A stretch of 64,000 nucleotides of DNA from Corallium rubrum (Eukaryota > Cnidaria > Anthozoa > Scleralcyonacea > Coralliidae). Position 1 is the first letter of the stretch; every line of letters begins with the position of its first letter. The notes beneath the pieces were generated by a model. It saw nothing but the letters and a program-made list of their open reading frames with translations. It was not told the DNA's origin and did no database searches. The stretch covers positions 5,695,688-5,759,687 of the forward strand of contig OZ036005.1 in NCBI GenBank assembly GCA_964035015.1, read 5' to 3'. Shown here piece by piece: positions 63,911-64,000 of the stretch. Made by a program: the position numbers and the translations under genes.

Positions 63911-64000
63911 TCTGAGTAAAACAGCTTGAAGGACATTTGACATACAATAACGTTCGTGTTGATTGCAAAATCCTACTTACCAACAATTATTATTTACTTC

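Overview
This window looks like a gene-poor, repeat-rich stretch of an animal nuclear genome, most likely a cnidarian and probably an anthozoan such as a stony coral. That is an inference. It rests on spliced metazoan orthologues with GT/AG introns, on DIRS-type and Penelope-like retrotransposons, on very many short foldback elements that carry 'ACCAATCAG'-like sequences, on tRNA- and 5S-derived SINE-like copies, and on kilobase-long simple repeats. I see no bacterial-style operon, CRISPR array or phage gene.

Four protein-coding genes can be supported by reconstructing splice junctions by hand. (1) On the minus strand at 1-2174 lies the 5' part of a gene with a KCTD1/ZMYM/QRICH1-like (Crypton-derived) domain; it runs off the left edge. 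(2) On the plus strand at 3677-25353 lies a complete ten-exon gene of 469 codons, an orthologue of the uncharacterised human C2orf81. (3) On the minus strand at 30506-41676 lies a complete three-exon gene of 970 codons, the orthologue of TMEM67 (meckelin), a membrane protein of the ciliary transition zone. (4) On the plus strand at 42067-62962 lie the first 18 coding exons (673 codons) of POLR3A, the largest subunit of RNA polymerase III, including its zinc-binding clamp and the catalytic NADFDGD loop; the gene continues past the right edge. TMEM67 and POLR3A are head to head with 390 bp between their start codons, so they probably share a divergent promoter. C2orf81 and TMEM67 are tail to tail.

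The introns are largely mobile and repetitive DNA. Intron 2 of C2orf81 holds a decayed DIRS-order retrotransposon (5075-10972) with split direct repeats A1-ORFs-B1-A2-B2. Intron 2 of TMEM67 holds a 5'-truncated Penelope-like element (31493-33694) flanked by an inverted copy of its own tail, each copy with a hammerhead-ribozyme-like motif. Short inverted-repeat elements fall into several families that can be told apart by target duplications: TWA (Harbinger-like), TA (mariner-like), 8 bp (hAT-like), 9 bp (Mutator-like) and TTAA-ended. Several are nested in each other.

Long tandem repeats include a 15-bp satellite (11109-11880), an ATGTG satellite (18424-19455), GAT/GAC tracts (21097-22650), a 61-bp minisatellite of about 43 units (37453-40110), a TCTG/TTTG tract (51700-52190) whose intron is fully open in the reading frame of its neighbours, a GAAGT tract (55110-55915) and a tandem array of tRNA-like units (63100-63910) inside POLR3A. 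Nothing here amounts to a clearly new multi-gene system. The most novel items are the 9-bp-duplicating MITE family with self-complementary ends, the in-frame open repeat intron of POLR3A, the exon fragment duplicated with its neighbouring microsatellite in C2orf81, and the hammerhead-like motifs.
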